Below are positions 9,722 to 20,713 of a stretch of 21,137 nucleotides of DNA, piece by piece; within the stretch, counting starts at the first letter, position 1; every line of letters starts with the position of its first letter. The translations under genes and the position numbers were made by a program. Where the stretch lies: contig CAJPVJ010000716.1 in NCBI GenBank assembly GCA_905397405.1, forward strand, positions 1-21,137, read 5' to 3'. This stretch comes from Oppiella nova. Its lineage: Eukaryota > Arthropoda > Arachnida > Sarcoptiformes > Oppiidae. The notes below the pieces were generated by a model. The model was given only the letters and a program-made list of their open reading frames with translations. It was not told the origin of the DNA and ran no database searches.

Positions 9722-10719
9722 CACAGGAATGGTATGCTCTATTATCTATAATAATATATAAGTTATATTTTGTTTCATTCAGTCATCCCTTGCTTTCTCT
9801 TTCTCCGACTCATTGGACTCTTTTATTATGGATTTCTCTCTCATCTGTTTTTCTCATTCAAAACTTAATGTTAAGAATCGTTTTGAAAATAAATTTTTTT
9901 CTATTTCTTATTCTCGGTTCGCATTCATTGCTCGCATTTGAAACCCAATGTGCAGTTCAGTCACACATTCAGTCTCTCTTTATTTCTTTCTATGCTTTTT
10001 TCGTTAAGTTTTTAATGATTAATGAATTTATTTCGGTTTTAGAAGTAATTATTGTAGGCATAGAGAGAGAGAGAGAGAGTCTGAGAATTTCTTTTTTGAT
10101 ATAATTATATAAATCTCTTAACACCAGAATAGTTGTCGACAAAAAACACCAGAAAAATGAATGTCAAGAACGCGAGACAAATGAAAAATAATAATAAATT
10201 AATTTTTAAAATTCAATTTTCTCTCTTCAGAGAGACGATTCTTGCAGTCCTTTTCATTAAAACATAATATATTTGTTTCACTTTATAATGAGATTTATTA
10301 ATAGACAAAGAGCTTATGATATGTTATAATATATTAATTTAATAACTGTTGAAAATTATGCGAATTTAGTGAACTCTCTCATAATTTAGAGGCCTTTCCA
10401 CTAGTGGTTGGCGAGGGGTTAGACACATGTGTGAGCCCTCACTCCCTATCTCTTAAGAAATTATATAAGAAATATAGTGAGACAACAACAACATATACAG
10501 ACTGATAGTGTACTGAGAGATGTTGGTTATGATGAATCTGTTATTTATTACTATTAGATATCATATAGTTTTTTATGAGTGTATATGTTATGTGCGGCCT
10601 TTTTCGGAAAGGCAGCCAAAAAGGCATATCATTAGAGGATATAGTGAAGTGCATTATTCACACACAACACAAACTCATCATATCTTATGAGATGTTTTTA
10701 TTTTGGGCTCAAGTTGTAG
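9722..10719. other. Gene-free stretch, pyrimidine-rich then AT-rich
   Basis: The first 300 bases are T/C-rich on the plus strand, which removes stop codons and leaves a long, Leu/Ser/Phe-rich open frame that I do not accept as a gene. A GA tract lies at 10062-10079. GCCTTTTT at 10597-10604 pairs exactly with AAAAAGGC at 10618-10625 across a 13-base loop. No known RNA family is recognised there. Confidence 0.6.
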
Positions 10720-10992
10720 GTAATGGTTGTTCATTCACTCTCTTATGAATCTGGAGTTAACTCACTATTGACTTATAATTCTGTGGCACAGATATGCCGT
10801 ACCGAGAGATATATCTCACCAGTGATTTACATAGACTTTAGCGATGCCTTCCCCTGTTTGAGTAAAAATCTCATCCACAGCTGCCTTTCCCAGTCATGTC
10901 TCACTCATACACCACTCGCTATGATAAGAGATATGAACACAGAATTCACTCTTAAATTCTTGACATATACTGTACAGTGGGTTATAATATAA
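10720..10992 (+). pseudogene. Possible LINE reverse transcriptase fragment (motif A region)
   Basis: This open frame, counted from the ATG at 10723 (89 codons), contains VIYIDFSDAF at residues 34-43. In Jockey- and CR1-like non-LTR retrotransposons RT motif A commonly reads VIYLDFSKAFD. The catalytic Asp would be residue 38 (10834-10836). Two further spacings fit: a SLL at residues 14-16 lies where NLL usually starts the preceding helix, and NLIHSCL at 49-55 sits where the motif A helix LLxxL is expected. The second Asp after AF is Pro. No downstream GVPQGS or YADD motif is seen, and stops bound the frame on both sides, so this would be a short decayed piece of perhaps 75 residues. It could be coincidence. 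Confidence 0.4.
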
Positions 10993-12176
10993 TGAACAGC
11001 TGTTTATAATATACGCCAAACTCTATTGGCATAAATCATTGCTTGATTGGAGTATGAATTAGTTTATCCAGTGACAAAATGAGTTCATTATATGAAATAT
11101 CAATTTTGAAGTCAATTTATAAATTAAAATTTTCTGTGTACACAGTATACTGTTTATGATATGCAATGGTTATCTGTTTTTCATTTGCTAGTATTTATTT
11201 TTCCCGTTATTTAGTGTGTGATTATAATTATTATTATATGCGGGCTATTATCAGGTTAGCTATCAGTGAAGTCTCTCACAAATATACAAACATTACACTC
11301 TCTCGCAGGCACTGGTATTTCTTTGATTAATACCCAGCTATATGTTTGTCGTGAGAGAGAGAGAGAGAGAGAGAGCTCATAGAGTGAGTCCCAAATAATT
11401 TATATTTATGAATACGACTAGTAGTCAGTCATTCATATGCTATTCATTATTAGTTAGGAAGACTTTTTAACATAAATATTGGTTTGACTTCTTGGCCATA
11501 CAGTTGAGTGCCATTTAATGTATGTAACAAATAATTAACAATTCCGCACATCTTATGGCCTCAATAAGTGTTTCAAATTTATATATCGTATATAATATTT
11601 TACATATAATTTATATCTTACACTCAAAAATTTCCTAAACAAATATACCACTTACGATATGTAGTGTGATATCATGAGAGTATATAATAAATGCAAAGAT
11701 CATTTGCAAATTCTTGCCAAAGTTTAACCTAATTTTGAACGGCAAACCTGACTACGATTTTATCATTTGTTTTGTTGTTGTTTTTATATTACATTATATT
11801 TTTTAGTTGTTTTGTTTCGCGATGAGCGCTATAAGTATTTTAATATTTCATACATAACTTTAGTTTATTGCAGTATATTTGGCTTATATCGTATGAAAAA
11901 TAAGAAAATATTTTATATAAGTTTTTTCATATTTATATTTATATTCACTGAATATATGCTATATTATGTGTTAATCAAAATTCAAGACGACTGCCATTTG
12001 ATTTTGTATTCAATTTCAATATATATTTTTTCGTATATAAATTCTTTTCTTATTATATATTAAAGCTTTTTTCGGAGCAAAACCTCTCGGAATATATTAA
12101 AGGATAGGAAATATTTTCATATTTTGAACAGACTTTTTGGTGACAATCTCTTTGTATGAACACAAGGATTGAGAGG

Positions 12177-12179
<3 letters not shown>
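10993..12179. other. AT-rich gene-free stretch
   Basis: A GA tract lies at 11353-11375 and an exact GCACTGGTA at 11309-11317 shortly before it. The plus-strand frame 11767-12063 is almost entirely Ile, Phe, Tyr and Leu, as expected from T-rich DNA, and is not called. No further LINE motif is found downstream of the RT-like fragment. Confidence 0.6.

Positions 12180-12209
<30 letters not shown>
12180..12209. repeat. (GA)n microsatellite
   Basis: About 15 GA units. The sequence from 12210 to 12600 is AT-rich with no supportable feature. Confidence 0.95.
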
Positions 12210-12210
<1 letters not shown>

Positions 12211-12599
12211 GACTGAATGTATGAATAAGTTATCAACAAAATGTTGTTCATTCAAAAAAGTATTGCTTTAATACTAAACGAGTGGATATATTCTGTGAGC
12301 TATAAATTCACATATTTTTTCTGTTTCAGTAAACATTTGAGTGTTATATGTATTACGCGGTGGGGCTGGCATTGGAGAGGGGTTGGGATGTGGAAAATGA
12401 GATACTCTTCAGCCGTGGTATATCAGTAGACAAGGGAACAGACACTGTGCCCAAAATATTGCAGTCTTTTTGTGTTTTTGTGGAAATATTAAGGGAAACA
12501 ACAAAAAAAGTTTTCATGTGAAGAGCTTTTTATGTGTATATCATTTCGTATGACTAGACACACATATATTCAGTGATATTTATATGAATATAAAATCAA

Positions 12600-13760
12600 T
12601 GTCCAAATGGGCCGAGAGCCGGGAGCACCGGGATATAGGGATTAACGACAAACAGATGCTATTCTAGCATTTTTGCTATTATTCACAGAAATAGACCACA
12701 AATTTGTTTCGCATCGACTTCTCTCTCTCTCCTCTTCCCTCCCTGTCCTTCACTGCCGAGAGTGTCAGACATTAGGTTGTATTTCGGGGCACAAAATCTT
12801 TACGCAAATACACACGTAATGTAATAATGTTTAAGTCCGACAGCCATGCGATAATGGGTGGCCAGTCGTGTATCAATCCGTACGTACACGTCATACCACA
12901 CACTCTCTCGCTGTTTGTTATAAAGTTTTTATGTCTCCATTCAATGTCTCCTTTTGTTACATATATATTGTCCTCCAATTGTTTACACTACTTCTCCACC
13001 AAAAAAGCCTTTCCATTACATACCAAACCACAAGCTGTCGACTGAGATAAGCAGCAAAGGGATGGCCATACGGGTGGGGGAACGGGAGGAATATAGTCGT
13101 TAGCCCTTCGCGTCAAGTATTATATGGGGGTTAAGGGCTGGTGGGGTGTGGGTATGACATGCGATGGCTAGATGTTGATGAGTACACACCAAATGTGTTT
13201 CCTTTAGCTCTCTTCCCATACTCTCCCGTATTCTCTCTCTGGATATCTCTCCAAATATCAATCGTTTGATTGAAGTGAGAGCTAAGACTCTTGAAAAGTC
13301 AGTCCCTTTCTCTCTCTCATACCAATGCTATCTCTCTCTCTCTCACTCACTCTCGCTTTGCTATCTTCCCACTCCATTCCCAGAGTACTTATCTCTAGTA
13401 AGCGTTAATCCACTTTAAAATTAATTTCTCGTAATTACTATTCAAGACCTAACTGTTCGTTAGGGCTATAAGTTATGGACTTTTTTGTCACTCCGCGCGA
13501 AAGGGACAGACATATGCGATGGCAAGTCGTGTATACTGTACGTATGGTTTGGCACTGATATGATGTATGGGAGCTACTGGTGGTGGTGTGCGAGATGTGG
13601 TTGTGCCGGAAATCTGGATATAAGCTATTTTCGCTCTCAAGTCATAGATATATTTGATGGTACGGTATGTGTGTATTTAATTCCTATCATAGGAATTCAT
13701 AATTCACTAGATATGTTAAGACATAAGTTATGGGGAGCACAAGTAGTATTTTAAAAAACA
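12600..13760. other. Mixed-composition stretch with diverged short repeats
   Basis: G+C is visibly higher than in the flanks. Two related segments, 12839-12888 and 13505-13547, share GACAG, ATGCGAT and AGTCGTGTAT in the same order, and a third partial match (GACATGCGATGGCTAG) begins at 13155. A GC-rich 15-mer at 13071-13085 recurs with one change at 18441-18455. Pyrimidine runs occur at 12718-12750 and 13200-13375. Several short frames (12772-12978 minus, 12827-13045 plus, 13485-13754 plus) have mixed composition, but none resembles a family I know. The region may hold remains of one or more old elements. Confidence 0.5.
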
Positions 13761-16641
13761 TTAAAATTAATTTCTCCACATATTCCTAGCTATATATACC
13801 GGGATATATCATACTAGCCCTCTCATTTCACTTGGCATACGAGTGCAATGAGCGCATACATACAGAAAAAAATGAAATTATAATTATCTTCTGCTGAGTT
13901 GTAATAAATTATTTGCAATTTTTGTTAAGACTTTAAAAAAGTTTCTCAAATAAAACTTATATACGGAGCGCAAAAAGTTTTTATAACTTTTTTTTGATAT
14001 TTTTAAATACATTTAATACATCCTATCGTTATTCACACGTAAAAAATTTGTGTTAATTTAAAATGTTTTTTAAAAATATATAATTTTTGCTTTTTTCGTC
14101 TCAACCCTCCTATGAAGCGATTAAAAGATGAAACTTTTTTATGTCTTTCCCTCACAGAAGAACTCCTGATCCCTGTCCTACACATACGCTAAACGAGAAA
14201 AACAGATATTTTTTGTGTGTTAAGACAAAAAACATGGTTTTCATAAAAAAGTTTTTAAATTCTGATGAATTGCTATCAATTTTTCAAATTTGAATTTTTG
14301 CTGCTCTTATGCAACACTTAAACGCGATTAGCGTTTTTTCGGTACATTTTTGCATAAGTATTACACGAGATATATTTTGGTCGCCAAAAATAAGTCACTT
14401 TTGTGTTGCAGATATCATTATGAAACTACACTCAAAAATATGTTTTACTTTATATAAATGTTCGCAAAAATATTGTCTACTTTTGTTGGCTAACTTTCCC
14501 CTGTTTTCTGTAGAAATAATCGGAGACAATTTACTTGCCATCCATTATATGGTAGTTTTGAAAGTATATTTCACATTATCTATGATTTTTTGCCACAAAA
14601 TACCTAAACTATTAGACATTATTTACTATAACAAGTGAACACAAAAATTATAATTTTCGAAAAAAAACTTTATTTTTGACGTTATTATGACATATAATGG
14701 TTGAGCGAAAAAATTGTTGTATATTTTTGATTGTGGATATAATATATGGCAAAAACAGTTCACAATGCAATTGAGTACACAATATGTTATTGTGGAGCCC
14801 AATGCCAATGTGTTTAACAGTATTTTTCGTACATATGAGAGACAAAAATGTTTGGGAAATGTAGCTTTTTAAGGGCCACAGTGAGAGAGATAGCGAAAGG
14901 ACTGGCAATTTAAGAGCGCCGGGAGAGTCACGACTTTACATCCCAGAAACCTGTCACGCAATACACACACATACTATGGTATACCTGTGCAGGAACTACA
15001 TGTTATGGTAGGGCATATACATGGAGTCAGAGGAATATTGTATGAAAAAACACAATCAAATATAATATACTTTTTTGTGTCCATATATTCACATCAAAAC
15101 CATTGGCATTATTGCTTCACTTGTATTGCAAAATATTTTATGTTTGAATAAAAAATAAGTATAAAATGCGAATAATAAGAGTCCATTAAACTACAATTTC
15201 TTGGCTTAGCACCAGTACTCCAGTGAGATAACAGTCCACATCAGATGAGCACAAAATTATGTGTTCATTAGATTTCGTAGGCTTTCCATAAAACACATTA
15301 TATTTAATATGATTACAAATTATAAGAATCTTATTATTAGTGTTAATGTGTGTTATATTCCTTCATTTATATTGTAATCATATTTCTTAATGTTATTATT
15401 ATTATAACAATAATTTTTATGTTATTTCTTATTATTATTACATTAAACTCATTGTTAACAATAAAATGCGAGAATAAGAGGCATATATTTAAAAGTTTTG
15501 TTATTTTGTTTGGCACACAAAGGGCACAGAATTTAGTTTTTTTGCTTATTATATTCACCACAAAATAAAGTTTCATATTATATACTCAATGAGAGACTAA
15601 ATAATATTCAGTCCATTCATTCATTCACTAATTTATTATAATTTAAATTAATTTAAATTAATTGTACGGTTAATGTGCGAAGGATTTTGAGCTCCAAATT
15701 TGGGGGTATTTTCGTTGAATTCAATTAAAATATTTTCATTATTAATTAAAATTGAATGGAAAAGCACACACCACACAATGGGACTGGTATATTAATGAAA
15801 ATTGTACTGTATATACCAGTTTAATGAATTAAATAAGTATTCAAAACACATTATTCAATGTCTTGTTGTTGTTTTGTGTGTTGTTTAGTGTATATAATCA
15901 CCCGAAATGTTGCCCTAATTTTGTACATAATGTACACCAATATTGCAATCCTTTTGTGTATATTATGAAAGAGTATATCCCATAGCATTCATCACACCGT
16001 TTGAATGTTAAGCTCCGGTATATAAAATAATATATTGAAAAGTTATACACTTTTTCCGCAATCTATTCATAACATTGTGAGTAAAAACCATTTCTAAAGA
16101 CTTTCGCCTTAACTCCGAGATTATCGTAAGATTTTCAGTCTATGTGTTGTATAATAAAACACAATGAGAGCGGAATCCCTATAAGAATAAAGGATTAGCG
16201 GATACACTGGTGACTTAAAACCAAATGGTTGTCCCACAAAAACGTATTAATATATCAAAAATGGTGCACACAATTGGCGGTGGGCATTTTTCTATGAGGG
16301 CATAAAAAAGTTACTGTATTTTAGGTGTATTGTGAAAAATTGCTTTTCATTTGATGCCATGTCTATTGAATGAAACACTAAAAATATATATAATGTATTT
16401 TTATCGTTACGTTTTTTACCATAATGCACAGGCACAAACACAATAGGGTTTATACCTTTAAAATGTGTTTTTTAGGCACCAGTAGTTCACGAGCCCCCTG
16501 ACTGTATTGTATTGTACTGTATGTGCCAGAGGTCTACGTATGGCTACGAAAAATCTACTGGAGCTCCAGGTTCTTTGTTTGCACTGTTAGTTTGTGTGAA
16601 ACTTATGTCAAAAGTTTATTATATAACATTGAATGCGAAGC

Positions 16642-16644
<3 letters not shown>
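13761..16644. other. AT-rich gene-free stretch
   Basis: No gene is supported. The ATG-started frame 14309-14638 (109 codons) is about what chance gives at this composition. Motif sites lie at 14982-14990 (exact), 15209-15217 and 16476-16484 (GCACCAGTA variants). Similar 20-base words, both starting ATAAAATGCG, occur 300 bp apart at 15161 and 15461. A short direct repeat of TTAAATTAA lies around 15640-15662. Confidence 0.6.

Positions 16645-16673
<29 letters not shown>
16645..16673. repeat. (TC)n microsatellite
   Basis: About 14 TC units. The following 16674-17245 has no supportable gene. The frame at 16849-17061 is short and unrecognised. Confidence 0.95.
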
Positions 16674-16675
<2 letters not shown>

Positions 16676-17245
16676 ATAAGAAAAATTATTTTCGACTTTT
16701 TTCTCTCGAATTCAATGAATGATATATTTTTTGCCACAATTTTTCTTTGACTTCACAAAACTTATAATATAAACTCACGGAATGATAGAGTAAAGTGTGT
16801 ATAAGAAGTCTATAAGAAAAAGATAGTCAGAGGACTGGGAGGACTGGGATGTCTCGCTTCGGTCGCTTCGCAAAAGAAATAGTTTGCGCTGAACTCGGAT
16901 TCCTATGTTATGGTCGACTGATTTGGCAAATAGTTTCTCAAAACATTGAGATTTCTCTACTCATCTCAACTCAAAAGAGTAAAAAAAGTTTTGCTTTTTT
17001 CTCCTTAAAGACTCGAGACATACACTCAGATCTCATTCACTATCTTCACTGGCAGTCATAAACACGACAACTGCTGCTATATTACAGAGTGGAAAGGCAT
17101 CACTTCATGCATCACACCCTCCTCTAAGATATGCCACACATTTCACTACAAACGTTAAGTGCGAGTGCGAGTGATATTAAGAGAAACACAAACAAAATAT
17201 GCCAACAATTAGTGTGAATATATAAAAATACAGTTCACTATAAGG

Positions 17246-17272
17246 GGAGAGAGAGAGAGAGAGAGAGAGAGA
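17246..17272. repeat. (GA)n microsatellite
   Basis: About 13 GA units. The sequence from 17273 to 17706 holds only A/T-rich DNA and a short low-complexity frame. Confidence 0.95.
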
Positions 17273-17703
17273 AATGTCTTAATGAGTCGGTGGGGCCTCT
17301 CATCTCATCCCCGCAAAAGTCATTTGTGCGACACTTGTGTTATAATTATTTTCAGTCTCTCTTTTATCTCTCACTTTCTGTTTGTAATTATTTTTATATC
17401 CTATTCATGCCATTCATTCGCTATATTCTAAACACATTGTATTTAATACACTATTTTCTGACACAAAATTAAAAGTTAATTAAACTAAAGGCAAACACAA
17501 ACATACAGTCAGTAAATGAGAAAAAGTCAGAGATTTTTCTTCTATTTTTTGTCTATTTTCCAGAAATATTTTGTTGTATTTATTGTGAAGAAAATAATTG
17601 TAGGAAAAACACATCACTGAAAAAGATTGTAAAAAACAGTCCAAAATTGAAAGGAAATTCTTGTGAATGAAATGTCTTATGGATTGGAATGAAAAATATA
17701 TAT

Positions 17704-17706
<3 letters not shown>

Positions 17707-17741
<35 letters not shown>
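17707..17741. repeat. (GA)n microsatellite
   Basis: About 17 GA units, the rightmost tract of this class. The remaining 3.4 kb has none of comparable length. The minus-strand frame over it encodes a Ser-Leu repeat and is rejected. Confidence 0.95.
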
Positions 17742-17743
<2 letters not shown>

Positions 17744-18229
17744 TTTTTTGAATTGAAGTCAAGTTTGAAATTAAATTTTGAAGTAAAAAACTTTTCTTAA
17801 AGTATAATAAATACGAAAATACTGCGAATGAAAAAAACAATCCTATCGGTATGTCGTATATATAAATCTACTGTATATTTATACGGCATATCCTCATAGG
17901 GAATGGGCACCGACACCACTCTTGGGGCACTGGTATTGTTTAAAATTGATTACAATTCTTATATATTTGATGTGATTTTGTAGTAAAGCTAGAAATTGGT
18001 TGCCAAACCAGTAGTGATGTATTGTTTGGCTATTATATGATTACTTCTGTTGTATACAATATATTGTGTTTGAATTGTATTTGAAATTATAATACATTTG
18101 CAGATATTTTTCAAATGAATAATAACATCCATTTTTTGGCTCAACTGAGTTGACTGAATGGCCGGTAAAATACAGTTTTTGTATTATATTTAATATATTA
18201 TACGCCAAGCAAATGGTTAACTCAAGCGT
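17742..18229. other. AT-rich gene-free stretch with paired motif sites
   Basis: A variant GCACCGACA at 17907-17915 and an exact GCACTGGTA at 17927-17935 lie 20 bp apart in the same orientation. No coding feature is visible. Confidence 0.6.
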
Positions 18230-20494
18230 TCAATTTGAGCCATGAATGCCAACTATACATACGATTCCTGTATGTAAAGCAATAGTCATAGGAATTGTCG
18301 CACAAATACAACACAAATGCCTCTCAATTTGCAAAAACACGTATAATAGCCATTGAAACCATAGGCGGCTGTATATACTATACAGCATACCATACCATAT
18401 AAATATGATGTGCGGACAACACCGGACAATAAGGGCTGTGCGGGTGAGGGAACGGCCGAAAAACACATACACATAGTATAACTGACGGATCAGTTAAGCG
18501 TTTGAAGAATGGCTGGCATTGAGAGAGAAGTCGGCTTCAGTTTCACTGCCCTATTGTGTGCCCAATATATACGTATATATCGGTGGGTATTAGTGAACAG
18601 CACCGACAATAGCTACCAGTGCTGCCCAGTGTGCTGTTGATAGTCGCTCTGTTGCTCTGTATATATGGCTAAACCTCTGGTGCTTTCGCTCTCCGAAAAG
18701 AGATCATCAGAAATAGTATACTATTCTTGAGCTCTATTTCAATGGAAGTTTGACTATAAGAGTGAACTCGACTCCCAATAGTATAGCATTTCAAATGATG
18801 GTCATTGAAAGTCTTCAAAATATATACTGACCCCTCGCTATAGCCCTGTCCCCATACCATAACCCTCAGCAGCACTTATCCCTCGCACTCCTAATAACAT
18901 TATTGCTTTATTTTGCGGTATTTGTAGTAATCATTAGCCTATGGTATGGGTCTAAGACTTATCGCCCCAACGCCTAAACACACAACAGTTTTTAATATGT
19001 TTCTCATTTGACCCATAAATTTGTTTCAAATTAAAACATAGTTTATTTAGTATCGCATAATCATTAGTTTTTTGCTGTTGTTTCTCAAATATACATAACA
19101 GAGGAAAAACATGTTTTACAGATTAAAACGTAACCAGAGTTTAAGGGCAGCACTAGTATTAACTGCAAAGACTAAAGGATTTTAACGAAAAATTGAAAGA
19201 TTATTGATTGCTTTTTTTCTGGGGATACGATTTTGGGTATTAATACCGAAAACGGCTATAAAATTGAGCGAAAAAATCGTTTATTTTTTGCAGATATAAG
19301 GCATTTGTGAAACACACGGTGTTAGCCCACTGGTAGATGTGCCAGTGTTGCACCAGTAGCTTATATAAATTTTTGTTGTCTAAATTTTCAGTGAATTCAA
19401 TTTGAATTGAATGATACGCGAAAATCAATATTTATTTTCGATACACACACTGTATTATACAGTATTATACACAAGTCGATGGTATGCTAGGGCACTGGCA
19501 GTAGGGGACAGACAGTTCAGACAAATCGAAATCATTATTCATGGCATTCGGTGTGTGTGCTGTTGCTGTTGGGCTCCGGTATTAGACAAATACTACAGTT
19601 GAATATATAAGGGCTGCAGAAATTTTAAACTAAAAATTGTTTTCTGGAAATAAAAGTTTTTGGTTTACTCTTTGCGATCGATATTTACTGATCGACACAA
19701 ATGTATTCACTAAACGTGTCGTGTTTTTCATGAATTCGCGACAAATAATAATATTATAGCGAGAATACCGGTGCTGACCACAAACTTTTCATACGACAAA
19801 AGTCTTAGCTATCGGTCCCATCGATCGCTGGGATATTGGGATAAATGATCGGACAATAGGTGTTTGACAGGACAGGCGATTTGAGTGGTACGGTATGACG
19901 CGTTTTGTGCATACTTTAAGCTCATTTGGGGTTTTTGGGAGGCTTTCCCTTCAGATATGCTAACACACCTGTGCTAACCGGCATATAATACGCTTCGCCA
20001 TTCAGTCCGAGTGCTGGCCTTTTCTCAAAAGCTGTCTTTCCTTCTTCTAAGTTGACATTCTTAGCACACATTTATTCAATGAAAGGGAACGGTAGGCAAA
20101 CACCACTGGAAATATACTGTGTGTATGCATATAAGTCCTGAGCGTCGAAATGGTTGACTAAAAAAGGTGAGAAACCTATGATATCCATCAATAGGTCTAA
20201 AGAACTAATTATCCCCAACCACGGGGTGAGTGAGTGTATGTGCCAGAGAGCACTGGCATACAAAGGGCAGAGCACTGGTAACTGTATGCTAAACCGAGGG
20301 CACTGGTGATGTCGTTGTGTTATTGTGTCGATGGCTATTCATTTGGTGGCAATATTTTACGCGACTCCACATAAATACAATACATTTAACCATTACTTAG
20401 CGCTGGTATTGGTATGGCATGTATTGGCCAAAGAGTTGACAGCATGAGTGCACAAACACCACAGATATATCAGTGCCATTGTGTTAGGGCTGTG
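18230..20494. other. Locally GC-richer stretch, dense motif sites, no proven gene
   Basis: Exact motif sites lie at 18614-18622, 19766-19774 and 20272-20280, with one-change copies at 19326-19334, 19350-19358, 19487-19495, 20250-20258 and 20300-20308. Several minus-strand frames of 60-80 codons occur (18230-18472, 18669-18860, 20072-20275). The one at 18669-18860 starts at an ATG and has a balanced composition with charged residues, unlike the AT-rich shadows elsewhere, but I recognise no domain. These could be chance frames or pieces of a minus-strand gene whose splice sites I cannot establish. Confidence 0.4.
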
Positions 20495-20713
20495 TCAGCC
20501 CATGTATGGCCCGTCACACGCATAATGCCGGTGCCCGTCGGCGGTAGGACTCTCGCGATAGTCATGTATTTCACGAGTAATTTCTGTTGAAATATTGGTC
20601 TCTATTTTAGTGAGTAGTTTAGGCTTCAAATTGTCGCTAAATGCTAGATATGTTTGACACCGATGTTCACTGTCAGCCCCACCGGTTAGGCTATTCACAC
20701 CTCCCCTCCCCAT
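20495..20713 (-). CDS. Unidentified short open frame, possible exon
   Basis: A 72-codon ATG-started frame, MGRGGVNSLTGG through ACDGPYMG, followed by TGA. It has an even spread of charged, polar and hydrophobic residues, including a Lys/Glu/Thr-rich middle (around LKPKLLTKIETN), quite unlike the Phe/Ile/Tyr-rich frames common in this window. It carries no motif I know. The frame is open for about 14 codons further upstream, so it could be part of an exon rather than a complete protein. Local G+C is about half, and at that composition frames of this size arise by chance. One variant of the dispersed word lies inside it. Confidence 0.15.
   Translation of the reverse strand: MGRGGVNSLTGGADSEHRCQTYLAFSDNLKPKLLTKIETNISTEITREIHDYRESPTADGHRHYACDGPYMG

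Noticed and set aside
9670-10104. Longest open frame in the window (144 codons, plus strand)
   Set aside because: It starts at TTG, runs through two GA microsatellites (Arg-Glu repeats) and is otherwise Leu/Ser/Phe/Ile-rich because the plus strand is pyrimidine-rich, which removes stop codons. No family resemblance.
11767-12063. 98-codon hydrophobic frame that looks like a membrane protein
   Set aside because: Almost only Ile, Phe, Tyr and Leu, as any T-rich DNA gives. No charged pattern or known motif.
13485-13754. 89-codon frame with a Trp/Cys-rich middle (YWWWCARCGCAG)
   Set aside because: Starts at TTG, not ATG. The Trp run comes from a TGG repeat (GGTGGTGGTG). The Cys spacing fits no zinc-binding family I know. 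Its DNA is better described as one copy of a diverged repeat.
14309-14638. ATG-started frame of 109 codons, plus strand
   Set aside because: At about 70% A+T a stop is expected roughly every 12-13 codons, and with the number of frames in 21 kb about 0.4 frames this long are expected by chance. No domain, signal or repeat is recognisable.
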